Shown here one piece after another: positions 33,733-41,775 of a DNA stretch of 64,000 bases. The stretch is from Streptomyces sp. WMMC500 (GTDB lineage Bacteria; Actinomycetota; Actinomycetes; Streptomycetales; Streptomycetaceae), in the NCBI RefSeq assembly GCF_027497195.1, contig NZ_CP114905.1, forward strand, positions 6,149,001 to 6,213,000, in the 5' to 3' direction. Numbering within the stretch: position 1 is the stretch's first letter; every line of letters begins with the position of its first letter. Under the pieces are notes generated by a model. That model saw only the letters and a list, made by a program, of their open reading frames with translations, ran no database searches and had not been told where the DNA came from. The position numbers were made by a program, and so were the translations under genes.

Positions 33733-35153
33733 GGTGGGCGCTGGTCAAGGTCTGCCTGGCGGTCACGGTGATGGTCGTGGTCGCGTACGCCGTGCCGCTC
33801 GGGCTGGTCGTCAAGGAGATGGCCCGCGACCGCGCGCTGACCAACGCCGAGCGGATCGCCGCCGGCATCGGCCCGGCGCTGGCGATCACCACCGACGCCG
33901 AGCAGTTGGAGCGCGCGGTCGGCAGCACCGAGGCCGGCGCGGACGGGCGCATCGCGGTGCACGTGCCGCGCGGCAGCGCGGAGGGCATGTCGGCGGTACG
34001 GATCGGGGAGCCGCGCGCCGGCGCGGCCGACGTGGAGCGCGCGTCGGGCGCGGGCACGTCGTCGCTGGTCGGAGTCCCCGGCGGGCACGCGCTGCTGCAG
34101 CCCATCGCCGTCGAGGGCGACCGGGTCGCCGTCGTGGAGGTGTTCGTGCCGGCGGGGGAGCAGACCAAGGGCGTGGAGCTGGCGTGGCTGGCGCTCGCGG
34201 GCGTCGGGCTGGCGCTGGTCGCGGGTTCCGTCGCGGTCGCGGACCGGCTCGGCACCCGGATGGTGCGGCCCGCGCGCCGGCTCGCCCGCGCCGCGCACGA
34301 CCTCGGGGAGGGCAGACTCGGCGTCCGGGTCGAGGAGTCCGGTCCTTCCGAACTGCGCTCCGCGGCCGTCGCGTTCAACTCGATGGCCGACCAGGTCGCG
34401 CTGCTGCTCGCCAACGAGCGCGAGCTGGCCGCCGACCTCTCCCACCGGCTGCGCACGCCGCTGACCGTGCTGCGGCTCAACGCCGCCTCCCTCGGCGACA
34501 GCGGCGCCGCCGAGCAGACCAGGCAGGCGGTGGCCCAACTGGAGCGGGAGATCGACCAGATCATCGCCACCGTGCGCGAGCAGCGCGGCCGGCCCGCGGG
34601 GCAGCAGGCGGCGGCGGTGGCCGGCTGCGACGTCTCCGCGGTCATCAGCGAGCGGATGGAGTTCTGGTCGGCGCTGGCCGAGGACGAGCGCAGGTCCGCG
34701 CGGCTGGCGGGGGTCGACCGGCCGGCGCAGGTGCCGGTGGCCCGCGCCGAGCTGGTCGCCGCGATCGACGCGCTCATCGGCAACGTCTTCCGGCACACCC
34801 CGGAGGGCACGGACTTCTCCGTCGACGTGCACCACGCCGGGGACGCCGTCATCGTGCTCGCCTCCGACGCGGGACCCGGCATCCCCGACCCCGAGGCGGC
34901 GCTCGCCCGCGGGCAGGGGCAGGGCGGGCCGGGGTCGACGGGGCTGGGGCTCGACATCGTGCGGCGGGTCGCGGAGTCGACGGGCGGGGACGTACGGATC
35001 GGCCGGTCGGTGCTGGGCGGCGCGGAGATACGGCTCTGGCTGGCGCTGCGCACCGGTCCTGCCGCCGACGGCGAGCGGCGCCGGCACCGGGTGCGCCGGG
35101 CAGCGGGTACGGGGGCCGCCGCGGGCGCGAGCGCGGGTGCGCGGCGCGCATAA
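33729..35153 (+). CDS. Sensor histidine kinase
   Basis: Membrane sensor kinase of 474 residues, partner of the preceding regulator. Two membrane helices (about 8-28, and 150-172) enclose an extracytoplasmic sensor domain of about 120 residues. A HAMP-like linker (RLGTRMVRPARRLARAAHDL) leads to the dimerisation helix with His239 in DLSHRLRTPLTVLRL. The ATP-binding domain has the N-box NVFRHTPEGTDF, G1-box ASDAGPGIPDP and a GSTGLGLDIVRR G2-box, all intact. The last 35 residues are an Arg/Ala-rich tail. The ligand is not known. Confidence 0.95.
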   Translation: MRWALVKVCLAVTVMVVVAYAVPLGLVVKEMARDRALTNAERIAAGIGPALAITTDAEQLERAVGSTEAGADGRIAVHVPRGSAEGMSAVRIGEPRAGAADVERASGAGTSSLVGVPGGHALLQPIAVEGDRVAVVEVFVPAGEQTKGVELAWLALAGVGLALVAGSVAVADRLGTRMVRPARRLARAAHDLGEGRLGVRVEESGPSELRSAAVAFNSMADQVALLLANERELAADLSHRLRTPLTVLRLNAASLGDSGAAEQTRQAVAQLEREIDQIIATVREQRGRPAGQQAAAVAGCDVSAVISERMEFWSALAEDERRSARLAGVDRPAQVPVARAELVAAIDALIGNVFRHTPEGTDFSVDVHHAGDAVIVLASDAGPGIPDPEAALARGQGQGGPGSTGLGLDIVRRVAESTGGDVRIGRSVLGGAEIRLWLALRTGPAADGERRRHRVRRAAGTGAAAGASAGARRA

Positions 35154-35294
35154 CGCGGGCGGCGGCCCCCGCCCTCCAAGGCGACGGCACGCCGTGCCGG
35201 CCGGAAGCCCCCGCCCGTCACGCGGCGGCCTCCGTCCGGCCCGCTGCTGCCCTCGCCCGTCCCGGTGGCGTCCGGCGGCCCTCCGTTCCGCCGG

Positions 35295-35331
35295 CTGCCG
35301 GCCCGCCGGGCGTCCGGCGGACACCCGGCAG
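35295..35331. terminator. Nested hairpin, terminator between kinase and bglC
   Basis: An outer stem CTGCCGG/CCGGCAG (35295-35301 with 35325-35331) encloses an inner stem CCGCCGG/CCGGCGG (35303-35309 with 35314-35320). It lies 11 bases past the stop of the minus-strand beta-glucosidase gene, whose message it probably ends. Confidence 0.65.
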
Positions 35332-35342
35332 GCACGCGTACG

Positions 35343-36761
35343 TCAGAGGTCGAGCGCCGGCAGCACCCCCGCGCGGATCAGGTCCGCGTACCAGCGGGCG
35401 CTGGACTTCGGGGTGCGCCGCTGCGTGGGGTAGTCCACGTGCACCGCGCCGAACCGCTTGGCGTAGCCGTACGCCCACTCGAAGTTGTCCAGCAGCGACC
35501 ACAGGAAGTAGCCCCGCACGTCGGCGCCCTCGGCCATGGCGCGGTGCACCGCGCCGATGTGCCCGTGCAGGTAGGCGATGCGGTCCGGATCGTGGACCGA
35601 GCCGTCCGGCTCCGGCTTGTCGTCGTAGGCCGCGCCGTTCTCGGTGATGTACAGCGGCAGGTCCGGCGCGTCGGCGGTGAACCGCAGCAGCAGCTCCGTC
35701 AGCCCTGTCGGATCGACGGTCCAGCCCATCGCGGTGCGCTCGCCCGGCGGCTGGTGGAAGGCGATGTGGTCCGCGGCGGGCCAGGGGGACTGCGCGCCAC
35801 CGCCGTGCCCGTCGGCGCGCTCGGGCGTGGACTCGCCGGTGACGGCGGAGACGACGGTGGGCGTGTAGTAGTTCAGGCCGATCGAGTCCAGCGGCCGGCT
35901 GATGAGCGGCAGGTCCCCGTCCCGTACGAACGACCAGTCCGTCAGCCGGGCGGTGTCGTCGAGCAGGTCCGGCGGGTAGGCGCCGTCGAGCATCGGGCCG
36001 GTGAAGATCCGGGTGGCCAGCGCGTCGACCTGGCGGGCGGCGTCCCGGTCGGCCTCGGAGTCCGTACGCGCCCGCACGACCGCCGGGTTGAGGCTGACGG
36101 AGATCTGGGCACGGGCCGGCAGCGCGGTCCGCAGCGCGTCGGTGGCCAGCCCGTGGGCGAGGTTGAGGTGGTGCGCGGCGCGCAGGGCGGCGACCGGGTC
36201 GGTGCGGCCGGGCGCGTGCACCCCGGCGGCGTAGCCGAGGAACGCGCTGCACCAGGGCTCGTTGAGCGTCGTCCACAGCTCGACGCGGTCGCCGAGGGCG
36301 TCGCCGACGAGGCGGGCGTAGTCCGCGAACCGGTGCGCGGTGTCGCGCTCCGGCCAGCCGCCCGCGGTCTCCAGCTCCTGCGGCAGGTCCCAGTGGTACA
36401 GCGTGAGCACTGGCTTGATGCCGACTGCCAGCAGCTCGTCGGCCAGTTCCCGGTAGAAGTCGAGCCCGCGCTGCACGGCGGGGCCGCGGCCGGTGGGCTG
36501 GACGCGCGGCCAGGAGACGGAGAAGCGGTACGCCCGCACGCCGAGTTCGGCCATGAGGGCGACGTCCTGGGTGCGCCGGTGGTAGTGGTCGACGGCGACG
36601 TCCCCGGTGTCGCCGCCCGCGGTCTTCCCCGGGGTGTGCGAGAAGGTGTCCCAGATGGAGGGGGTTCGGCCGTGCTCCCGCGCGGCTCCCTCGATCTGGT
36701 ACGCGGCGGTGGCCGTGCCCCACAGGAAGTCCTCGGGGAAGGTGGCGGTGGAATCGGACAT
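35343..36761 (-). CDS. bglC: GH1 beta-glucosidase (cellobiose hydrolysis)
   Basis: Cytoplasmic family 1 beta-glucosidase of 472 residues. It begins [20 protein letters not shown], the classic GH1 N-terminal signature; the acid/base is Glu168 in TTLNEPWC and the nucleophile is the Glu of YITENGAAY near 373. It splits imported cellobiose and short cellodextrins to glucose, which also removes the inducer of CebR. A perfect CebR palindrome lies directly upstream of the start codon (36763-36776), so BglC has its own CebR-controlled promoter although it follows cebG by 128 bases. Confidence 0.95.
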   Translation of the reverse strand: MSDSTATFPEDFLWGTATAAYQIEGAAREHGRTPSIWDTFSHTPGKTAGGDTGDVAVDHYHRRTQDVALMAELGVRAYRFSVSWPRVQPTGRGPAVQRGLDFYRELADELLAVGIKPVLTLYHWDLPQELETAGGWPERDTAHRFADYARLVGDALGDRVELWTTLNEPWCSAFLGYAAGVHAPGRTDPVAALRAAHHLNLAHGLATDALRTALPARAQISVSLNPAVVRARTDSEADRDAARQVDALATRIFTGPMLDGAYPPDLLDDTARLTDWSFVRDGDLPLISRPLDSIGLNYYTPTVVSAVTGESTPERADGHGGGAQSPWPAADHIAFHQPPGERTAMGWTVDPTGLTELLLRFTADAPDLPLYITENGAAYDDKPEPDGSVHDPDRIAYLHGHIGAVHRAMAEGADVRGYFLWSLLDNFEWAYGYAKRFGAVHVDYPTQRRTPKSSARWYADLIRAGVLPALDL

Positions 36762-36762
36762 C

Positions 36763-36776
36763 TGGGAGCGCTCCCA
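36763..36776. promoter_or_regulatory. CebR operator before bglC
   Basis: TGGGAGCGCTCCCA, a perfect 14-bp palindrome identical to the known CebR box, ends two bases before the bglC start codon. Bound repressor would cover the ribosome site region and the leader. Confidence 0.95.
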
Positions 36777-36889
36777 ATCTCGGCAGTGAAGTACGTCGTG
36801 GACATGTGGGGTCGGTCGGGTCGCGAGGGTCCCTGCCTGCGTCGTGGGCGGCCCCGGGCGGGCCGCGGGTACGGGTGCGCAACGCCGGC

Positions 36890-37783
36890 TCAGCCCTTGA
36901 CCGCGCCCTGCATGATGCCGCCGACGATCTGTTTGCCGAACAGCAGCAGCAGAAGCAGCAGCGGCAGCGTGCCCAGCAGGGCACCCGCCATGATCACGGA
37001 CTGGTCCGGGTTGTGACCGCGGGGCAGGCCGGTGAGCGCCACCTGCACGGTCGGGTTCTCCTGGGTGAGCGCGATGATCGGCCAGAAGAACTCGTTCCAC
37101 GCGAAGACGAAGGTGAGCATGCCGAGCACGGCCATGGCGGGCCGCGCCGCCGGGAAGACCACGTGCCAGATGACCCGCAGGCTGCTCGCGCCGTCCACCC
37201 GGGCGGCCTCGATCAGCTCGGTCGGCAGCGCCTGGATCAGGTACTGCCGCATGAAGAACACGCCGAAGGCGCTGACCAGGAACGGCAGGATCACCGTCTG
37301 CAACTGGTCGATCCAGCCGAGCTCCGCGACCGCCATGTACAGCGGCACGACGCTCAGTTGCGGCGGCACCATCATGGTGCCGATCACGAGCAGCAGCAGC
37401 AGGCTCTTGAAGCGGAACCGCAACTTGGCGAAGGCGAACCCGGCCAGCGTGCCGAAGAGCACGGTGCCCGCCGCGATCGACCCGGCCACGATGGTGGTGT
37501 TCAGCAGCGCCAGGTCCATGTTGGCGTCGGTCCAGGCCGTCTCCATGTTGGAGAAGAGGTTGCCGCCGAACCAGAGCGGCGGGGGCGTCTCCGCCAGCCG
37601 CGCGTTGGTGCGGGAGGCCGCGATCGCCGTGTAGATGAGCGGGCCGATCGAGACGGCCGTGAAGAGCGCCAGGACGGCGTACGTCAGCTTGCCGGCCCGC
37701 TGCTGCCCGCCCGCCTCGCCGGCCCGCGGCCGGCGTCGGCGGCGGGTGGCCACCGGGGGAGCTGTCGTCTTGAGCAGTGCCAT
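36890..37783 (-). CDS. cebG: Cellobiose ABC transporter permease CebG
   Basis: Sugar permease of 297 residues (MalG family) with six membrane helices after a basic cytoplasmic N-terminus. The EAA loop [20 protein letters not shown], which docks the shared ATPase, is present. It is third in the cebE-cebF-cebG order, 10 bases after cebF. The ATPase is not in the operon; in Streptomyces the multiple-sugar ATPase MsiK, encoded elsewhere, serves this transporter. Confidence 0.93.
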   Translation of the reverse strand: MALLKTTAPPVATRRRRRPRAGEAGGQQRAGKLTYAVLALFTAVSIGPLIYTAIAASRTNARLAETPPPLWFGGNLFSNMETAWTDANMDLALLNTTIVAGSIAAGTVLFGTLAGFAFAKLRFRFKSLLLLLVIGTMMVPPQLSVVPLYMAVAELGWIDQLQTVILPFLVSAFGVFFMRQYLIQALPTELIEAARVDGASSLRVIWHVVFPAARPAMAVLGMLTFVFAWNEFFWPIIALTQENPTVQVALTGLPRGHNPDQSVIMAGALLGTLPLLLLLLLFGKQIVGGIMQGAVKG

Positions 37784-37793
37784 GAGCTCTCCT

Positions 37794-38795
37794 TCAGCTC
37801 TTCCGCAGGCGGCGCGCGATCAGGGCGTTGACGACGCCGATCACCACCAGGATCAGGAACATCACCCAGGCGATGGCCGCGGCCCTGCCCAGGTGCAGGT
37901 TGCGCCAGCCCTGTTCGTACATGTACAGGCCCAGCGTCTGGAACTGGTGGTCGGCGCCGCCGGTGGCCCCCTTCGTCTCGTCGAACAGCAGCGGTTCGCC
38001 GAAGAGCTGCACGGAACCGATCGTGGACACCACGACGGTGAAGAGGATCGTGGGCCGCAGCGACGGGATCGTGACGTGGCGGAACTGCTGCCAGCGGGAC
38101 GCCCCGTCGAGCGAGGCCGACTCGTACAGGTCCTGTGGCACCGCCTGCATCGCGGCCAGGTAGATCAGGGTGTTGTAGCCGGTCCAGCGCCAGATCACGA
38201 TGCTGGCCACGGCCAGGCGCGAGGTCCAGTTCCCGGCCTGCCAGTCGATCTCGTCCACGCCGAACTGGCCCAGCACCCAGTTGATGATCCCGTAGTCGCG
38301 GCCGTAGAGCATGGCGAACACCAGCGTCGCGGCGGCCACGCTCGTGGCGTACGGCGCCAGCATCGCCACCCGGAAGAAGGAGGAGGCGCGCATCCGGTAG
38401 TTGAGCAGGTGCGCGAGGCCGAGCGCCATGAGCAGTTGCGGGACGGTGGAGAGCACCGCGAGGACGAAGGTGACCCACAGCGAGTTCCAGAAGAAGTCGT
38501 CTTCCAGCAGCCGGCTGTAGTTGTGCAGGCCGGCCCATTCCATGTCGGTGGGCGCGGTCAGCTCCACCCGGTGCAGCGACGCCCAGGCGGTGTAGAGCAG
38601 CGGAAAGAGGCCGAACGCGGCGAAGAACAGGAAGAACGGCGAGATGAAGGCGTACGGGCTGAACTTGGCGTCCCACCGGTAGCGCCGGCTGCGCCACGTC
38701 TTCCGCGGGTCGCGGGCGGCGGCCCGCCGCGCGGGCGGGGCCGCGCCCCCCTCCGCTGAGGGGGGCGCGGCCGTGGTCGAACCTGTCTGGGTCAT
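37794..38795 (-). CDS. cebF: Cellobiose ABC transporter permease CebF
   Basis: Sugar permease of 333 residues (MalF family). After a polar Pro/Ala/Arg N-terminus it has six helices, from YAFISPFFLFFAAFGLFPLL to VMFLILVVIGVVNALIAR. The EAA loop is LYESASLDGASRWQQFRHVT. It pairs with CebG to form the channel for cellobiose and cellotriose. It is 10 bases downstream of cebE and so part of the same transcript. Confidence 0.93.
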   Translation of the reverse strand: MTQTGSTTAAPPSAEGGAAPPARRAAARDPRKTWRSRRYRWDAKFSPYAFISPFFLFFAAFGLFPLLYTAWASLHRVELTAPTDMEWAGLHNYSRLLEDDFFWNSLWVTFVLAVLSTVPQLLMALGLAHLLNYRMRASSFFRVAMLAPYATSVAAATLVFAMLYGRDYGIINWVLGQFGVDEIDWQAGNWTSRLAVASIVIWRWTGYNTLIYLAAMQAVPQDLYESASLDGASRWQQFRHVTIPSLRPTILFTVVVSTIGSVQLFGEPLLFDETKGATGGADHQFQTLGLYMYEQGWRNLHLGRAAAIAWVMFLILVVIGVVNALIARRLRKS

Positions 38796-38805
38796 GATTC
38801 CCGTC

Positions 38806-40131
38806 TCACTGATCCAGCGCGTTGTCCACCGCGTCCACGGTCGTGTCCCAGCCGCCGTCGGCGTCTTCCTTGCCCTGCTCGACCAGCCGCAGCCCGTTGG
38901 CGATGTTCTCGGCGATGACCTGGTCCTTCGGGCCGATCGTCTGCACCGGGGTGCCCTCGGCGGCGGCGGCGAAGATCTCCCCGATCGGGGCGTCGCCGAA
39001 GTAGTCGTTCGTGGCGTTCTTGACCGAGTCCATCTCGTACGCGGACGGGGTGCTGGGGAAGCTGCCGCGCTCGGCGAAGAGCGTCGCCTGCTGCTCGGGC
39101 GCGAAGAGCCAGGCGACGAACTCGAGCGCCGCCTCCTTGTTCTCCGCCGCCTCGGGGACGCCGAAGAAGGAGCCGCCCCAGTTGCCGGGGACGGGCGCCT
39201 GGGCGACGTCCCACTTGCCCATGGCCTTCTCGCCGCCCTTGTCGGCGATGTAGCCGAGCATCCACGGGGGACACGAGACGGTGGCGAAGTCGCCGTTGCT
39301 CATCGCCTGGTCCCAGCCCTTGGTGAACTGCTGGAGGTTGCCCGTCAGCTTCTCCTCGGCCGCGGTCGAGGCGATGTCCCAGGACTCCTGCACGCCCGGG
39401 CTGTCCTTGTAGATGACCTCGCCGTCCTCGTCGTAGTACCGGGTCTCGTTGGAGGACACGGCCGCGTTGTACACGCCGCCGGCGGCGTCCGCCCAGGCGA
39501 CGCCCTCGGGGGCGTTCTCCTGGAAGTCGCGTCCGACGTCGAGGTACTTCTGCCAGTCGCCTTCCCACAGCTTCGAGACCTCGTCGCGGTCGGTGGGCAG
39601 GCCGGCCGCCTCGAAGTGGTCCTTGCGGTAGCAGACCGCCATCGGGCCGATGTCGGAGTCCAGGCCGACGAGCTTGCCGTCGGGGGTGGAGCCCTGCTGC
39701 CACTTCCAGGGCAGGTAGTCGTCCTCGGAGACGCCCTCGACCTCGGAGAGGTCCACGAACTTGTCGGCCTGGGTGCCGACGATCTCGGCGATGTTGGCGA
39801 CCTCGATCGCCTGCACGTCCGCCAGGCCGCTGTTGCTGGTGAGGTGGTTCAGCAACTGCGGGTAATAGTTCTCGTTCCGCTCGATCACCGTCTCTTCGAT
39901 GGTGATGTCCGGATTGAGCTTCTCGTACTCGTCGTAGAGCCCGGCCTCCTTGAAGCCGAAGGTGCCGAAGAGCCCCATGGTGATGGTGGTCTTCCCGCCC
40001 CCTCCGTCCTCGGAGCCGGCCTTCGAGCCACCGTCGTCGTCATCGCTCGCGCACGCGCTGAGCAAACCGGTGCCCAGAGCGGCGGCGGCCAAAAGGCCCA
40101 CGGCCCGTCGGGTGGTGCGGTATCTGCGCAC
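38806..40131 (-). CDS. cebE: Cellobiose/cellotriose-binding lipoprotein CebE
   Basis: Extracellular solute-binding lipoprotein of 441 residues. The signal peptide ends in the lipobox LLSAC with lipid attachment at Cys27, followed by an acidic DDDDGG linker. The mature protein has the family 1 solute-binding pattern (TITMGLFGTFGFKEAGLYDE, DLSEVEGVSEDDYLPWKW, MAVCYRKDHFEAAGLPTDRD). It hands cellobiose and cellotriose to CebF/CebG. A CebR palindrome lies 112 bases upstream of the start, in the region shared with the divergent cebR. Confidence 0.93.
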   Translation of the reverse strand: MRRYRTTRRAVGLLAAAALGTGLLSACASDDDDGGSKAGSEDGGGGKTTITMGLFGTFGFKEAGLYDEYEKLNPDITIEETVIERNENYYPQLLNHLTSNSGLADVQAIEVANIAEIVGTQADKFVDLSEVEGVSEDDYLPWKWQQGSTPDGKLVGLDSDIGPMAVCYRKDHFEAAGLPTDRDEVSKLWEGDWQKYLDVGRDFQENAPEGVAWADAAGGVYNAAVSSNETRYYDEDGEVIYKDSPGVQESWDIASTAAEEKLTGNLQQFTKGWDQAMSNGDFATVSCPPWMLGYIADKGGEKAMGKWDVAQAPVPGNWGGSFFGVPEAAENKEAALEFVAWLFAPEQQATLFAERGSFPSTPSAYEMDSVKNATNDYFGDAPIGEIFAAAAEGTPVQTIGPKDQVIAENIANGLRLVEQGKEDADGGWDTTVDAVDNALDQ

Positions 40132-40242
40132 TGCATCCTCCTAGCGCCCTGGCGCGTGCCGCTCCTGCCGGAGGTGTACGAGGGGATCGGGAGTGGCGGC
40201 TCGGGCGGGCTTTCGTGCGGGTTCTCTATGGGTCGAGTAGAG

Positions 40243-40256
40243 TGGGAGCGCTCCCA
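40243..40256. promoter_or_regulatory. CebR operator in the cebE-cebR intergenic region
   Basis: A perfect TGGGAGCGCTCCCA palindrome in the 288-base gap between cebE and cebR. It is nearer to cebE and probably overlaps its promoter; it may also allow CebR autoregulation. Confidence 0.95.
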
Positions 40257-40419
40257 GAAGTGATTGGTTGAAGGGTGACCTGTCGGCGAGGGGGTGTCAA
40301 GGGACCGGACATCGCGACTGCGTCCCGTTACGCGGCTGTTAGCTTCGGTGCGGGCCGCGGACCGGGGCCGGGGGCGAGAATCGGACAGTCAGCAGACAGC
40401 CATAACGCGGGAGGGTGGA

Positions 40420-41475
40420 ATGGCGGTCAGGGATCGGCGTACGCCGGTGACACGTGGCGGGCGGGGTGGCAGACCGACGCTGGAGCAGGTCGCCGCGCGA
40501 GCCGGGGTGGGCAGGGGGACGGTGTCCCGGGTGATCAACGGATCGGATCAGGTCAGCGAACAGGCGCGGACGGCGGTGGAACGGGCGGTCGCCGAGCTGG
40601 GCTACGTGCCCAACCGCGCGGCCCGGGCACTGGCGGCGGGCAGCGCGGACGCGGTCGCGCTGGTGATCCCGGAGCCGGAGACCCGGCTGTTCTCCGAGCC
40701 GTACTTCTCGGACATCGTCCGCGGGGTGAGCGCGGAGCTGGCGGAGACGGACAAGCAGCTCCTGTTGACGCTCATCCGCTCGCCCCGGGAACGGGAGCGG
40801 CTGGCGGCGTACCTGAGCGCCGACCGGGTCGACGGCGTGCTGCTGGTCTCCGTGCACGAGGGCGACCCGCTGCCGGAGATGCTGGCCGCCATGGGGCTGC
40901 CCGCGGTGCTCAACGGCCGCCGGGCGGCGAGCGAGGCCGTGCCGTACGTCGACTCGGACAACACCGGCGGCGCCCGGGCGGCCGTCGAGCACCTGATCGG
41001 CCGCGGACGCTCCGCCATCGCGACGATCACCGGCCCCGCCGACATGTACGTCGCGAGCTGCCGCCTGGACGGCTACCGCCAGGCGCTGACGGCGGCGGGC
41101 CGCGCGGAGGACCCCGGGCTCGTGGCGGTCGGCGACTTCACCGAGGAGGGCGGGCGCCGGGCGATGGAGGAACTGCTGGAGCGCCGGCCCGCGCTCGACG
41201 CGGTCTTCGCCGCCTCGGACGTGATGGCGGCGGGCGCGCTCCAGGTCCTGCGCGCCGCGGGCCGTGCGGTGCCGGACGAGGTGGCGGTCGTCGGCTTCGA
41301 GGACTCGCCGGTGGCCCGGCACACCGACCCGGCGCTCACCAGCGTCCGGCAGCCCACGGAGGAGATGGGGCGGGCCATGGTGCGGGTGCTGCTGGACGGG
41401 ATCGCCGCGAAGGACTCCGCGGAGGGGCGGCACGTGGTGCTGCCGACGGAGCTGGTGGTACGCGCCTCGGGGTAG
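40420..41475 (+). CDS. cebR: Cellobiose-responsive LacI-family repressor CebR
   Basis: Repressor of 351 residues. The ATG at 40420 was chosen because GGGAGGG lies just upstream and it starts shortly before the HTH domain (PTLEQVAARAGVGRGTVSRV, INGSDQVSE). The remainder is a periplasmic-binding-protein-like effector domain (DAVALVIPEPETRLFSEPYF to LTSVRQPTEEMGRAMVRVLL). In other Streptomyces CebR releases the 14-bp palindrome when cellobiose binds. Three copies of that palindrome in this window show its targets: bglC, cebE and the cellulase gene. Confidence 0.95.
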   Translation: MAVRDRRTPVTRGGRGGRPTLEQVAARAGVGRGTVSRVINGSDQVSEQARTAVERAVAELGYVPNRAARALAAGSADAVALVIPEPETRLFSEPYFSDIVRGVSAELAETDKQLLLTLIRSPRERERLAAYLSADRVDGVLLVSVHEGDPLPEMLAAMGLPAVLNGRRAASEAVPYVDSDNTGGARAAVEHLIGRGRSAIATITGPADMYVASCRLDGYRQALTAAGRAEDPGLVAVGDFTEEGGRRAMEELLERRPALDAVFAASDVMAAGALQVLRAAGRAVPDEVAVVGFEDSPVARHTDPALTSVRQPTEEMGRAMVRVLLDGIAAKDSAEGRHVVLPTELVVRASG

Positions 41476-41775
41476 CCGGCGGCCGAAAGGGACGCGGGCG
41501 GGCCCGGCTTCCGGGTCCGCCCGTACGCGTGCGCGGGCGTACGCGGCGACCGCCGTGCTCCGGGAGCGACTTCTGTGCCGGGGGTTGACAGGTGCATAAC
41601 CCTTCGAGAGATTGGGAGCGCTCCCACACTTCAAGACTTGCACCACCCTCCTGCACGGCGAGGACGGGGGACGCACCAGGACCACCCCGTCCGCTCAGCT
41701 CAGCCGGGCCGGGCGCGCACAGGCCCCGTGCGCCCGGCCCGGCTGTTTCCCCCACCCCGGCCGAAAGGATCTTCC
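41476..41775. promoter_or_regulatory. Cellulase promoter region with CebR operator (palindrome 41613-41626)
   Basis: This 300-base gap contains a third perfect TGGGAGCGCTCCCA box at 41613-41626, 150 bases before the cellulase start. A long CCGGGC-rich inverted segment follows at about 41704-41742 (CCGGGCCGGGCGCGCACAGG against CGGCCCGGCTG). An AAAGGA ribosome site precedes the GTG start. The cellulase is therefore under direct CebR control. Confidence 0.9.
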
